64,000 nucleotides of DNA from Nocardia flavorosea NBRC 108225 (GCF_001613385.1 NZ_BDCG01000016.1:124001-188000), one strand, 5' to 3'. Counted from the first letter of the stretch, positions 7,085 through 15,145 are shown. The notes: generated from the sequence alone by a model not told the origin. A program made the numbers and translations.

Positions 7085-8107
7085 TCAGGCCGGTACCCGC
7101 GTCACCGCTATGGCCGACTCGTGCAGGCTGCCCAGGATCAAGGTTCCCTCGTGTTCGACGACTCCGGTGACCACGGCGTAGTCCGTGCCGTCGCGCTGGA
7201 GGTCGTGGACGATCGAACCGTACGCGTCCACGCCGAGCACCCACGCGGTCCGCACCGGTGCCGGCTTCCATCGGTCGGGCAGCGCCCACGCCGCGGTGCG
7301 CAGGAATCCCGGTCGCGGTAGCAGCGAGTCGAGGAATGAGTTCCGGGGCGAAACGAGTGTCACCCATATCAGCCCATCGCTACCGAGCGCGATGTTGTCG
7401 GGAAATCCGGGAAGATTGTCCACCAGTGTCTCGCGCGTCCCCGATTTCGGCCCGTGTAGCCAGTAGCGGCTGAGGCGGTAGGCAGCGGTCTCGGCGACGA
7501 TCAGCGATGCCCCGTCGGGAGCGAAGGCTACGCCGTTGGCGAATTGCAGGTCGTCGAGCAGCGTGTCCACGGCGCCGGCGGGCGTGCGGCGCAGCAATCT
7601 GCCCGTGCCGGTGTGCTCGAAAATGTCACCGAGCCATTGCGACAGTGGCCAGCGGGTCGACGAGGCGGTGAAGTAGATGGTTGCGTCGGCGGGATCTTCG
7701 ATGACGTTGCTCGCGAATGCGAGCTGGTCGCCGTCGACAGCGTCGACCAGGACCTCGACCGGACGGCCCGGCCCCGGCCAGTGCAACAGGCCACGTTCCG
7801 CATCGCAGACGAGGAGTGAACCATCTTGCCGGGCGTGCAGTCCGAGCGGGCGGCCGCCGGTATCGGCGACCTCGGTGACCGCTGCGGTGTCGATCTCGAC
7901 GCGCAGGATCTCGCCGGTGGCGAGGCCCGTATAGACAGCTCCGTCCGCACCGCGAACCACATCTTCCGGTCCGGGGCCGGGAAGCTCGATCCGCCGTACC
8001 GGTGGAAGTGGTGGTGTGCTGACCTTCTGCTTCGCCCGTGCGGGTGCCGGCGGAGGCGTCCAGCGCTGCGGCCGCAGGCGGGTCGCCGAGCGAGCGGCAG
8101 TGTTCAT
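7085..8107 (-). CDS. SMP-30/gluconolactonase or strictosidine synthase-like beta-propeller protein
   Basis: A 340-residue predicted six-bladed beta-propeller. Propeller-like repeats are visible as LPGPGPEDVVRGADGAVYTG, DTGGRPLGLHARQDGSLLVC, LQFANGVAFAPDGASLIVAE and GFPDNIALGSDGLIWVTLVS. The acidic E/D and N residues in the second and third of these occupy places where the family binds a divalent metal. Members hydrolyse lactones or phosphotriesters, or are uncharacterised; the substrate here is unknown. The ATG at 8107 (MNTAARS) has GGAGGA just upstream and is favoured over one seven codons earlier. The gene ends close to the frameshifted region and begins 28 bp after a PPOX-type gene on the same strand. 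Confidence 0.8.
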   Translation of the reverse strand: MNTAARSATRLRPQRWTPPPAPARAKQKVSTPPLPPVRRIELPGPGPEDVVRGADGAVYTGLATGEILRVEIDTAAVTEVADTGGRPLGLHARQDGSLLVCDAERGLLHWPGPGRPVEVLVDAVDGDQLAFASNVIEDPADATIYFTASSTRWPLSQWLGDIFEHTGTGRLLRRTPAGAVDTLLDDLQFANGVAFAPDGASLIVAETAAYRLSRYWLHGPKSGTRETLVDNLPGFPDNIALGSDGLIWVTLVSPRNSFLDSLLPRPGFLRTAAWALPDRWKPAPVRTAWVLGVDAYGSIVHDLQRDGTDYAVVTGVVEHEGTLILGSLHESAIAVTRVPA

Positions 8108-8134
8108 GATTCCTCCGGATATGTGCATTCGTGG

Positions 8135-8563
8135 TCAGAGGGCGTAGCGGTGCACTTTATCCGGGTGGATGACGACGCGGAGCAGATCGCCCGCGAGTAT
8201 CTGGGCGAGGGTGTCGGCACGGGCCCGATCGTCGAGGTTCCAATAGCGCGGGGCGAGTCGGGAACACAGGTCGTGCGCGCCGTCGGACTCGATGGTGGTC
8301 CGACCTGAGATGGACACCCAGCGTTCGAGCTCGCCCACCGGTGCCGCGACGACGATCGAGGCGCGGGGATCGCGGCGCAACCGGCGCACCTTCAGCGAGT
8401 CCGGTTCCGTGAAGAGCTGGATGGTTCCTTCGGCGGTGGCCTCGAACCATACGGGCCGGGGCTGCGGCGGCTGTGTTGCCCCGGCGACGGAGAGGAATCC
8501 GTGCAGGGGGCGCGCGAGGAAATCGAGATCGGCGGCGGTGAGGTGGGTGGAGTCGTCGCTCAT
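8135..8563 (-). CDS. Pyridoxamine 5'-phosphate oxidase-like (split-barrel flavin/F420-binding) protein
   Basis: A 142-residue split-barrel protein. Motifs include FLARPLHGFLSV, RPVWFEATAEGTIQLFT, LKVRRLRRDPRASIVVA and VSISGRTTIES, matching small PPOX-class proteins that bind FMN or the deazaflavin F420 as dimers. F420-dependent reductases of this kind are frequent in mycobacteria and nocardiae, but the cofactor cannot be decided from sequence alone. It starts with ATG at 8563. The gene lies 28 bp upstream of the SMP-30-like gene on the same strand, so the two are probably co-transcribed. Another protein of this fold is encoded at 10256-10729. Confidence 0.8.
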   Translation of the reverse strand: MSDDSTHLTAADLDFLARPLHGFLSVAGATQPPQPRPVWFEATAEGTIQLFTEPDSLKVRRLRRDPRASIVVAAPVGELERWVSISGRTTIESDGAHDLCSRLAPRYWNLDDRARADTLAQILAGDLLRVVIHPDKVHRYAL

Positions 8564-8697
8564 AGCGGCAAGTCAACGGCATGTGCGCACCCGAATCCAT
8601 AGGTGGGACGCCAGAGTGTCTGTGTGATCGTCCATGTGCGGGCGGTCCGCTGCTGAGGGCGTAGCCGGAATAGTTGAAAACCATTACCGTTACGGCT

Positions 8698-9498
8698 ATG
8701 TCTGTCAACGACCGCTCCACCCGGGCCTTCGATACCGCGGCCACCGATTTCGACCGCCTCGGTGAGTATCTGTGGCGGCCGATCGCCGCGGCGACGTTGG
8801 AACGAACTGCCCCGGCCTCCGGTGAGCGGGTGCTCGACGCCTGCTGTGGCACCGGTGCGTCGGCGCTGCCCACCGCGGAGCGCGTCGGGCCCGCCGGGGA
8901 GGTGGATGCGGTCGATCTGTCGGGAGCGCTGATCGATGTCTTGCGGGAGCGGGCGTCCGGCTACCCCCAGCTGCATTCGCATATCGGTGACGTCACCGCC
9001 TGGCCGCACGACGGCTACGACCTGGTGCAGGTGGTGCTGGGGATCTTCTTCTTCCCGGATATGACCGCCGGAACCGAACACCTGATCAGCCGGGTGCGTC
9101 CGGGCGGCCGGGCCGGGTTCACGATCTGGCGGCGTGGTGCCGTCGAAACCGCTGGTAAACATCTCGCAGCGGCGGTTACCGCGGTCACCGGCGCGACACC
9201 GCCACCGCCGCGGCCACCGCATCTCGTCGACGAGCTCAATCAGCCGGACCCGTTCCGCGCCTGGCTCGGCGAACGCGGGCTCACCGAGGTCACCGTCGCC
9301 GAACACGAACTACGGCTCTCGATGACCCCTGAGATCGCCTGGCTGCTCGTCACCGGCTCGGGGTTCGCGGGCGCTCTCACCGAACTCGGCGAGTCGCAGA
9401 TTGCCGCAGTCCGCGACGCCTACCTGACCTCCCTCGACACCGCCGGAATCCGGGAACTGGACGCCACCACCTTGATCGGTGCCGGCACTCGGCGATGA
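8698..9498 (+). CDS. Class I SAM-dependent methyltransferase
   Basis: A 266-residue methyltransferase. Motif I is VLDACCGTGASALPTAERV at about residues 46-64, followed by an acidic motif II (VDAVDLSG) and a post-I/IV segment YDLVQVVLGIFFFPD. It is closest in style to UbiE/Methyltransf_11 proteins acting on small molecules; the substrate is unknown. The ATG at 8698 lacks an obvious ribosome-binding site and may be leaderless. An in-frame ATG eight codons upstream would add MKTITVTA. It diverges from the PPOX gene at 8563, with a 134-bp shared promoter region. Confidence 0.85.
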   Translation: MSVNDRSTRAFDTAATDFDRLGEYLWRPIAAATLERTAPASGERVLDACCGTGASALPTAERVGPAGEVDAVDLSGALIDVLRERASGYPQLHSHIGDVTAWPHDGYDLVQVVLGIFFFPDMTAGTEHLISRVRPGGRAGFTIWRRGAVETAGKHLAAAVTAVTGATPPPPRPPHLVDELNQPDPFRAWLGERGLTEVTVAEHELRLSMTPEIAWLLVTGSGFAGALTELGESQIAAVRDAYLTSLDTAGIRELDATTLIGAGTRR

Positions 9499-9681
9499 CG
9501 GTGACCCGTGGCGATGCCTACACCTCCGCGCTGTATCGGGCCGGCTTCCGCCGCAACGGCGCCGCGGGGACCAGCGGTTACCTCTGTCCCTTCGGCGTTT
9601 CCCTGCCGCGGTGACGACAGCCGATTACAGTCGGTAGTGCTGGCGAAATCGTCGGCGCCGCAAGATGAAAGAGGGCTGATC

Positions 9682-10170
9682 ATGACCGCGATCGGTCGTG
9701 GTGGCGTCCGCAATCCGTGGACGCAGCCGACATACGGTTACTACAACACTCAATTCGAGCAGTCGCTCACCGAGCAGGACACCGCCGGGCAATTGACCAT
9801 GATGCGGATGACCCTCAACCCCGAATCCGCGCCGCCGCTGCATTTCCACACCCGGGAAGACGAATTCTGGACCGTGGTATCGGGGCGGGTGCGGTTCTGG
9901 CTCGGCGGATCGACCTTGGAGAGTTGCGCGGTGCAGGAGGCCGACCCCGGCGCCTTCGTGTTCGGTCCGCGCAATGTCCCGCACACTTTTCAGACGATCA
10001 CCGAAACCGCCGAGGTGCTGATCGGCAACACTCCGGGCGTGCTGGAGGGCTACTTCACCGGGGTCGGTTCGGCGGACGCCCGCCACGACGACGCGAACAC
10101 CGACGTCCTGGAGGACTACGGCGTGTTCTTCATCGGCCCTGCGCCGGTGTGGAGCGACTGGAACAACTGA
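9682..10170 (+). CDS. Cupin-domain protein
   Basis: A 162-residue single-domain cupin. Motif 1 is visible as PPLHFHTREDEFWTVVSGRV, giving the two His and one Glu metal ligands. Motif 2 lies around FVFGPRNVPHTFQ, with the third His. This arrangement binds Fe, Mn or Zn and occurs in dioxygenases, isomerases and quercetinase-like proteins; the actual activity cannot be told. The ATG at 9682 follows AGAGG at reasonable spacing. It precedes the PPOX-type gene at 10256 by 85 bp on the same strand and may be transcribed with it. Confidence 0.85.
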   Translation: MTAIGRGGVRNPWTQPTYGYYNTQFEQSLTEQDTAGQLTMMRMTLNPESAPPLHFHTREDEFWTVVSGRVRFWLGGSTLESCAVQEADPGAFVFGPRNVPHTFQTITETAEVLIGNTPGVLEGYFTGVGSADARHDDANTDVLEDYGVFFIGPAPVWSDWNN

Positions 10171-10255
10171 TATCGGCCACCTGTCGGTGACTCGGGGGAG
10201 AATCCGTCCACGCCGCCGGACGGGAACTCGTCCGGTCCACGACAGTGAGGAGTGG

Positions 10256-10729
10256 ATGATGGCCGAGATCATTCGCGATGCCCATCACGACATCGACAGC
10301 ATCAAGAGGCTTACCGGGAGTGGAAGGGGCTGTACTGCCGAAATCCCCGACAGTCATATCGATCTGCTCGACAAGGTGAGTTTCGCTCACCTCTCTACGC
10401 TCGGGCCGGACGGAGCGCCGCAGGCGCACCCGGTGTGGTATGACGCCGTGGATGGACAGCTGCTCATATCCACCGGGACGGACCGGCAGAAATACCGCAA
10501 TATCCGGCGCGACCCACGGGTCTCGGTCTCGATCCTCGACCCCGACGATCCGTACCGCTACCTGGAAGTGCGCGGCCGGGTAGTCGAGGTCGAGCCGGAC
10601 CCGCACAAGGCATTCCTCGACAGGTTGGCGCGCAAGTACCTGGATCGGGACACCTACCCGTATGCGGAGCGGCGCGGGGTCGAGCGGGTGATCCTCCACA
10701 TCCGGCCCGGCCACGTAGTGGCGGGTTGA
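10256..10729 (+). CDS. PPOX-class F420/FMN-dependent oxidoreductase
   Basis: A 157-residue split-barrel flavoprotein-type enzyme. Recognisable parts are LDKVSFAHLSTLGPDGAPQA, HPVWYDAVDGQLLISTG, DRQKYRNIRRDPRVSVSI and YRYLEVRGRVVEVEPD. The YRNIRRDPRVSVS segment, which contacts the cofactor phosphate, is characteristic of the TIGR03618-like F420-binding branch. Start is ATG at 10256, with GAGGAG ending four bases before it. The substrate is unknown; relatives reduce biliverdin, quinones or activated alkenes. The gene converges with the shortened DUF2332 gene, whose stop is adjacent at 10731. Confidence 0.85.
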   Translation: MMAEIIRDAHHDIDSIKRLTGSGRGCTAEIPDSHIDLLDKVSFAHLSTLGPDGAPQAHPVWYDAVDGQLLISTGTDRQKYRNIRRDPRVSVSILDPDDPYRYLEVRGRVVEVEPDPHKAFLDRLARKYLDRDTYPYAERRGVERVILHIRPGHVVAG

Positions 10730-10730
10730 G

Positions 10731-11495
10731 TCAGTCGCCCGTCAGCCAGCTCAGCATGCGGCCGCGGGACCAGCAACGGCCGATGGCCTCGGTGTGCAGG
10801 GTGGAACCGTCGAAGATCGCCAGGCCGATGATGCTGTGGCCGGAGGCGTGCCGGTCGCCGAAGGTCGGGATGGCCGGAGCCACACCGACGCCTTCGGCCG
10901 AGACCCAGGCCACGGCGCGACCGGCGGCCGATTCATCCAGTCTGTGCAGGAAGCGCAGGCGGCGTTCGCGTGGGAAGCGGGACAGCGCCCAGGTCGTGGT
11001 GACGACGGGCAGGGCGTCCGCGGGGACTCGGGCGATGGCGTCGGGCAGCAGGTCGATGGGGTCGCCGGGGAGGAGCAGTGGCGTGGCCGCGGTGGTCAGC
11101 GCGATATCGGCGTCCAGTCGAGCCGAATGTCCGGGCCGGTCCGGCGGGGCGGAATCTCGTAGCCGCTGAGCCGCAGCCGGATCGGTCACGTCGATCGGTT
11201 CGCGGTCGATACCTATACGGGTGCGGACCTGCGGCATGGACTGCGGTGGGACCGGGTGCCGGCCGACGATTGCGGACGACAGTTGGACCGGTGAATGCGG
11301 GTCACCCAGCGGGGATCCGTTGCGATAGGTGATGCCGACGCGATCGACCGTCAAATCGAAACCGGCACCGCAGCCCACATCGATCAACCCGACAGCGTCC
11401 GCGCTCATCCGGCGGGCCGCCTCGGTGACGGCCGGATACAACACGGCCCGGGCCTTGGTCGATATGGGCGGGGTCCTCCGTGCACCTTGGGTCAT
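10731..11495 (-). CDS. DUF2332-family protein lacking the N-terminal part of the family
   Basis: A 254-residue product. GLIDVGCGAGFDLTVDRVGI, GDPHSPVQ, RIGIDREPIDVTDPAAAQRL and VVTTTWALSRFPRERRLRFL follow the order of DUF2332 proteins. Those are typically about 320-350 residues, and here the product starts at the segment ARAVLYPAVTEAARR, about 90-100 residues into the family. No frame upstream of 11495 supplies the missing part. The start ATG has no ribosome-binding site, and an AT-rich stretch about 10-15 bp upstream could be a -10 box for a leaderless transcript. It may be a 5'-truncated pseudogene or a natural short member. Family function is unknown. Confidence 0.6.
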   Translation of the reverse strand: MTQGARRTPPISTKARAVLYPAVTEAARRMSADAVGLIDVGCGAGFDLTVDRVGITYRNGSPLGDPHSPVQLSSAIVGRHPVPPQSMPQVRTRIGIDREPIDVTDPAAAQRLRDSAPPDRPGHSARLDADIALTTAATPLLLPGDPIDLLPDAIARVPADALPVVTTTWALSRFPRERRLRFLHRLDESAAGRAVAWVSAEGVGVAPAIPTFGDRHASGHSIIGLAIFDGSTLHTEAIGRCWSRGRMLSWLTGD

Positions 11496-11631
11496 GCAGG
11501 TGAATCGTATCGTTGAAACACCGGTTGAGACCTGGGCAGAGGAACCGGGCCGAATCAGCGAACCCGGCCGTGCGCGACCAGAGAGTCATCGGAAAACGAA
11601 CCGTTAGTTAACGGCGCGGTAGCTGGCGGGT

Positions 11632-12216
11632 TCAGAACGCGCTGCCGGTACCGGGCATACCCGGCAGTCCGGCCATCGGCAGGGGCAGATGCGGCAGTGC
11701 CGGCAAGTGTAGGGCGGGGATCGCCGGCAGCAGTGCCGGTGGGGGCGGCGGGATGTAGGGGTTGGGCATGTTCCAGGTCTGGTTCTGGGTGTCGCCGCCG
11801 TTGCTGTGCCCGTGGCCGGCGGGACCGTCGTGGTCGTGTCCGCCACCGTAACCGGCGTGCGAATCGCGGTTCCCGCGGTCGGTGTGACCGCTGTTGAACC
11901 GGTCGTTCCAGCCGTCGTAGTTCTGCCGGTTGTGGTCGCGATATCCGTAGTGGCCGTTGTCGTCCCAGCCGAAGTCGTTATCGCCGATGCCGTAGTCGCC
12001 GGGTGTGCTGTCGCCGAGCCGGTTGTCGCCGAAGTTGTGGCCGCTGTCGTTGTCGCGGCCGCTGGAACCGTGGGAATCGCGGTCGCTGATCTGTGCCGCG
12101 CCTGCCGGGTCCGCGATTGCGGTGCCGGTAACCGCCAGGGGGGCGAGGGCGATGACCGCGATCGCGGCGATCCGGGCGGCGATGCGGCGGGTGCGCTGTT
12201 CGGGGTTTCGGTTCAT
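11632..12216 (-). CDS. Secreted low-complexity Gly/Asp/Asn/His-rich protein
   Basis: A 194-residue product. Residues 1-35 form a signal peptide: RTRRIAAR, then a hydrophobic core, then VTGTAIADPAG with cleavage likely after AIA-D. The mature N-terminal part, about residues 40-140, is rich in Gly, Asp, Asn, His, Arg and Tyr (GYRDHNRQNYDGW, GGGHDHDGPAGHGHSNGG), a disordered and possibly metal-binding composition. The C-terminus is Pro/Leu-rich (PPPPPALLPAIPALHLPALP). No homologous family is recognised. GAGGA lies 8 nt before the ATG, and a strong hairpin at 12233-12261 lies in the leader. Extracellular or wall location is inferred from the signal peptide. Confidence 0.7.
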   Translation of the reverse strand: MNRNPEQRTRRIAARIAAIAVIALAPLAVTGTAIADPAGAAQISDRDSHGSSGRDNDSGHNFGDNRLGDSTPGDYGIGDNDFGWDDNGHYGYRDHNRQNYDGWNDRFNSGHTDRGNRDSHAGYGGGHDHDGPAGHGHSNGGDTQNQTWNMPNPYIPPPPPALLPAIPALHLPALPHLPLPMAGLPGMPGTGSAF

Positions 12217-12232
12217 CGGTGGAGTCCTCACT

Positions 12233-12261
12233 CGTCGCGCCCGTGTTCCTCGGGCGCGACG
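12233..12261 (-). promoter_or_regulatory. Leader hairpin before the secreted low-complexity protein
   Basis: Ten-base-pair perfect arms CGTCGCGCCC and GGGCGCGACG with a 9-nt loop, ending 3 nt before the GAGGA ribosome-binding site of the gene starting at 12216. A transcript starting further upstream would carry it next to the Shine-Dalgarno, where it could affect translation or mRNA stability. Confidence 0.4.
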
Positions 12262-12295
12262 CCCTTGGGGAGCGGTTATCGATACACTCATTACC

Positions 12296-12315
12296 GTACC
12301 GCTATATAACGGTAC
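12296..12315. promoter_or_regulatory. Inverted repeat, operator candidate
   Basis: Arms GTACCG and CGGTAC around an AT-rich 8-nt centre (CTATATAA), about 80 bp upstream of the secreted protein gene. The AT-rich centre in GC-rich DNA suggests a promoter/operator; the cognate regulator is unknown. Confidence 0.4.
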
Positions 12316-12647
12316 ATTCAACAGGAAAACGAAAGTAGGCTGATAAGCCGGGTTGCCAACGGCCTGTGTCCTTGTGGTATCGGGCCTGGTGACATGCGGT
12401 ATCGGCACGGCCGGAAACCTGCGTATGGCGTCCTGCACCGCGCACGCGGTGCGGGAGGAGGTTCGATCGGCGCTGGGTTACGAGGGTCGGACGGCGGCGA
12501 CAGTTGTCCGGCCCGCTCGGTGGCAGGGAGCGGGCGGTGCCAGATCGGTACCCGGCCGAAGTGCGGGTATTCGCCAATCGCGGGTGGCGATCAACTCCTC
12601 GGCGTTCGCTTCGCGGAAACCGTAGGCCGGAAGTCTCCCTCGGGTGG

Positions 12648-13361
12648 TCAGGGCGTTTGGATGGCGGTGAAAGTCATGCGGTCGCCGCGGTAGAGGGAGC
12701 GCCGGTGTTCGATGGGGATTCCGGCGGGGTCGTAGGAGACACGTTTGAGCAGGAACATCGGGGTGCGGGTGTCGACGGTGAGCAGGGCGGCTTCGCGGGC
12801 GTCGGGCAGAGTTGTTTCGATACTGTCCACTGCCTTGGCGAAAGTTATGCCGCGACCGGCGATTTCGGCGTACAGCGATTGGGTGTAGTCGAAGGTGTCG
12901 ATCAGTCCGGGGTAGCGGTGGGCTGGGAGCCGGGTGGTTTCGAGGCCGAGGTGTACGCCGTCCGTGGTGAGGACGCGCTCCAGCTGGATCACCGGATCGC
13001 CCTCCTTGATGGCGAGTTGGCCGGCGAGGTCCGCGTCGGCGGTGAGCCGGGTCCAGCCGACGAGAATGCGGGTGGCGGTGTGGCCTTCGGTACGGGCGGC
13101 TTCGGTGTAGGAGCCGAGCGCCAAGGGGAGAACGAGTTTCGGGCCGGCGACCAGGGTGGTCCTGCCCTGACGCTCGATCCGGCCGGCGACGAGTAGTTCG
13201 CGCAGTGCTTGGCGCACGGTTTCCCGGGCCACGTCGAAGCGCACCGCGAGATCGCGTTCGGAGGGGACGGTGTCGCCGACTCGGAGCCCGTCGAGCAGTT
13301 CTTCGATGCTCGCGCGCACGATCTGGTGTTTGAGAACCCGGGGTTCGACGGTCGACGTCAC
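12648..13361 (-). CDS. phnF: GntR/HutC-family regulator of phosphonate genes, PhnF-like
   Basis: A 237-residue repressor. The N-terminal winged helix, about residues 10-75, is typical GntR (LRVGDTVPSERDLAVRFDVA, then RETVRQALRELLVAGRIERQ). A UTRA ligand-binding domain follows at about residues 85-235, with GDPVIQLERVLTTDGVHLGL and the closing YRGDRMTFTAIQTP. The GTG at 13361 is the start. It is transcribed away from the phosphonatase-like/phnDCE genes, and two identical copies of TGGTCTATACCA lie between them. The reverse complement, TGGTATAGACCA, is the operator reported for PhnF of Mycobacterium smegmatis, which supports this assignment. It probably represses both directions until its ligand is sensed. 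Confidence 0.85.
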   Translation of the reverse strand: MTSTVEPRVLKHQIVRASIEELLDGLRVGDTVPSERDLAVRFDVARETVRQALRELLVAGRIERQGRTTLVAGPKLVLPLALGSYTEAARTEGHTATRILVGWTRLTADADLAGQLAIKEGDPVIQLERVLTTDGVHLGLETTRLPAHRYPGLIDTFDYTQSLYAEIAGRGITFAKAVDSIETTLPDAREAALLTVDTRTPMFLLKRVSYDPAGIPIEHRRSLYRGDRMTFTAIQTP

Positions 13362-13382
13362 GGTCCAACCCTACCGCGTAGG

Positions 13383-13394
13383 TGGTCTATACCA
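13383..13394. promoter_or_regulatory. PhnF-type operator, copy 1
   Basis: TGGTCTATACCA, near-perfect palindrome, 22 bp upstream of the GTG of the GntR gene. It is identical to the site at 13430-13441. Confidence 0.8.
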
Positions 13395-13429
13395 GCTGTT
13401 AACCCAAGGTTCGCTCAACGGCAGTCCCC

Positions 13430-13441
13430 TGGTCTATACCA
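13430..13441. promoter_or_regulatory. PhnF-type operator, copy 2
   Basis: TGGTCTATACCA, 19 bp upstream of the GTG of the phosphonatase-like gene and 47 bp from copy 1. It is positioned to block transcription of the catabolic operon. Confidence 0.8.
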
Positions 13442-13460
13442 GCATGGCATTCTCGGTCCT

Positions 13461-14147
13461 GTGCAAGACAACAGCGATATCGCCCTGGCAGTACTGGATA
13501 TGGCCGGAACCACGGTCGCCGACGACGGCGCCGTGATCGCGGCCTTCGACGACGCCGCCACCACGGTGGGTCTGCCGGCGACCGGCCCCGAGCGCGACAA
13601 TGCGCGCCGCTACGTGCTCGACACCATGGGCCAGTCGAAAATCGTGGTCTTCCGTGCACTTTTCGGCTCCGAGCACAAAGCGGCCGAAGCCAACGCGGCC
13701 TTCGAATCCGCCTACGAACGGTATGTCGACGAGGGCGCGATCGAGCCGATTCCGGGTGCCGCGGAAGCCATCGCGAAACTGCGTGCGGGCGGTATCCAGG
13801 TCGCACTGACCACCGGATTCAGCCGGTCCACCCAGCGCCGCATCCTCACCGCCCTCGACTGGACCGAAGTAGCCGACCTGGTGCTGGCCCCCGCCGACGC
13901 CGGTCGTGGCCGCCCCTACCCCGACCTGGTGCTCACCGCACTGCTACGGGCCGAGGTCGACGATGTCCGCCGGGTGGCGGTAGTCGGTGACACCGCCAGC
14001 GATATCACCTCCGGCCGCCGCGCCGGCGCCGCCATCGTGGCGGGCACCCTCACCGGCGCGCACACCGCGCAGACGCTGCGCGAGGCCGGCGCCACCCACA
14101 TCCTCGACACCGTTGCCGAACTCCCCGGCCTGCTCTTATCCGCCTGA
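13461..14147 (+). CDS. Phosphonatase-like HAD hydrolase (PhnX-related)
   Basis: A 228-residue HAD-superfamily enzyme. The nucleophile motif is LDMAGTTVADD with Asp13. In the cap, MGQSKIVVFRAL aligns with MGLLKIDHVRAL of phosphonoacetaldehyde hydrolase and keeps the Schiff-base lysine (about K60). Motif II lies near ALTTGFSRST, and motif III/IV at VAVVGDTASDITSGRRAGA. It fits the PhnX-like group (TIGR03351) found beside phosphonate transporters, which probably cleaves a C-P bond in a phosphonate aldehyde. The start GTG at 13461 has no clear Shine-Dalgarno, so translation may be leaderless. First gene of the operon with phnD, phnC and phnE. Confidence 0.82.
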   Translation: MQDNSDIALAVLDMAGTTVADDGAVIAAFDDAATTVGLPATGPERDNARRYVLDTMGQSKIVVFRALFGSEHKAAEANAAFESAYERYVDEGAIEPIPGAAEAIAKLRAGGIQVALTTGFSRSTQRRILTALDWTEVADLVLAPADAGRGRPYPDLVLTALLRAEVDDVRRVAVVGDTASDITSGRRAGAAIVAGTLTGAHTAQTLREAGATHILDTVAELPGLLLSA

Positions 14148-14181
14148 CCCCGTTCGACCCCGACTCCTCCGAGGACGTTGC

Positions 14182-15141
14182 ATGTTCTTCCGCCGAAGCC
14201 ATACCGCGGCCGCCGTACTCGCCGGCCTGGCACTCACGTTATCCGCCTGTTCCGGCTCCGATCCCGAGACGCTGAACGAACAGGGCTATCCCGAAACCCT
14301 GACGCTCGCCGCCATCCCGGCCGAGAACTCCACCGATCTGAAAGCCAGCTACGAACCGGTGATCGCCTTGCTGGAACGCGAAACCGGCTCGGAGGTCGAC
14401 TTCGTGCAGGCCTCCGACTACGCGGGGGTGGTCGAGGGGCTCATCGCCGGCAATGTCGACCTGGCCTTCTTCGGCCCGTTCGCCTACGTCGTGGCCGGGG
14501 TGAACGGTGCGGAGATGACCCCACTGGGTGCAGTCGTGCAGGACAAAGGCACACCGCCCGGCTACCAGTCCTACGGCCTCACCCGCGCGGACAACGACCA
14601 GGTCAGCGAGCTCGGCGACTTCAAAGGCAAGAAGGTCTGCTTCGTCGACCCGGGGTCGACCTCCGGATTCCTCTATCCCACAGCCGGTCTGATCGAGAAC
14701 AAGGTGATCGAGTCCGGGTCGGAGGCGGACCTTTCCGCGGGTGTGCAGCCGATCTATGCGGGCGGCCACGACGCGTCCGCGCTGGCCATCGCGGCCGGTG
14801 ACTGCGATGCCGGGTTCGCCTTCGACACCATGGTCGACAAAACCCTGATCGAAAAGGGTGACCTGAAACCGGATCAGCTGAAGACGGTCTGGAAATCGGA
14901 GACCATCGCCGGCTCCCTGTTCGCCGCGAACAACGCTCTCGGCACCGAAACCATCGATGAACTGCGCACCCTCTTCACCGAGAAGGTCAACGCCGACTAC
15001 ATGCTCGGCGAAGGGCTGTGCACCGGCGATTGCCGGATCACCGACGAACGGGTGTGGGGCGTCGTCCCCGCCACCGACGCCGACTACAACGGCGTGCGCC
15101 ACGTGTGTGAAGTCACCGGCTCCGAGAAGTGCAAGGGCTGA
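14182..15141 (+). CDS. phnD: Phosphonate ABC transporter substrate-binding lipoprotein PhnD
   Basis: A 319-residue lipoprotein. The signal peptide ends in a lipobox with Cys23 (ALTLSACSG), so the protein is anchored outside the membrane. The body has the PhnD/SsuA/TauA-type type 2 periplasmic-binding fold: LAAIPAENSTDLKASYEPVI, DYAGVVEGLIAGNVDLAFFG, then KGKKVCFVDPGSTSGFLYP, which carries the anion-binding Ser/Thr loop. It would deliver phosphonate, phosphite or phosphate-like ligands to PhnE. GAGGA precedes the ATG. The gene begins 34 bp after the hydrolase, and phnC starts 4 bp after its stop. Confidence 0.92.
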   Translation: MFFRRSHTAAAVLAGLALTLSACSGSDPETLNEQGYPETLTLAAIPAENSTDLKASYEPVIALLERETGSEVDFVQASDYAGVVEGLIAGNVDLAFFGPFAYVVAGVNGAEMTPLGAVVQDKGTPPGYQSYGLTRADNDQVSELGDFKGKKVCFVDPGSTSGFLYPTAGLIENKVIESGSEADLSAGVQPIYAGGHDASALAIAAGDCDAGFAFDTMVDKTLIEKGDLKPDQLKTVWKSETIAGSLFAANNALGTETIDELRTLFTEKVNADYMLGEGLCTGDCRITDERVWGVVPATDADYNGVRHVCEVTGSEKCKG

Positions 15142-15145
15142 TCCG

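Larger units (their letters stand above)
12217..12647. other. Intergenic region with several inverted repeats
   Basis: It holds the leader hairpin at 12233-12261, the palindrome at 12296-12315 and an 18-bp palindrome (GCACCGCG/CGCGGTGC, 12435-12452). No gene is convincing. A minus-strand open stretch beyond the end of the GntR gene (about 12478-12640) reads like coding sequence in places (AYGFREANAEELIATRDWR) but has no start of its own. Confidence 0.45.

Noticed and set aside
8676..8692. GAAAACCATTACCGTTAC as a Zur box before the methyltransferase gene
   Set aside because: Only the left half resembles the Zur motif; dyad symmetry is poor compared with the site at 30433-30447.
12435..12452. 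An 18-bp GC-rich palindrome as a terminator or operator
   Set aside because: It is perfect but GC-only and not placed sensibly after a stop or before a start. Such palindromes occur by chance in DNA of this composition.
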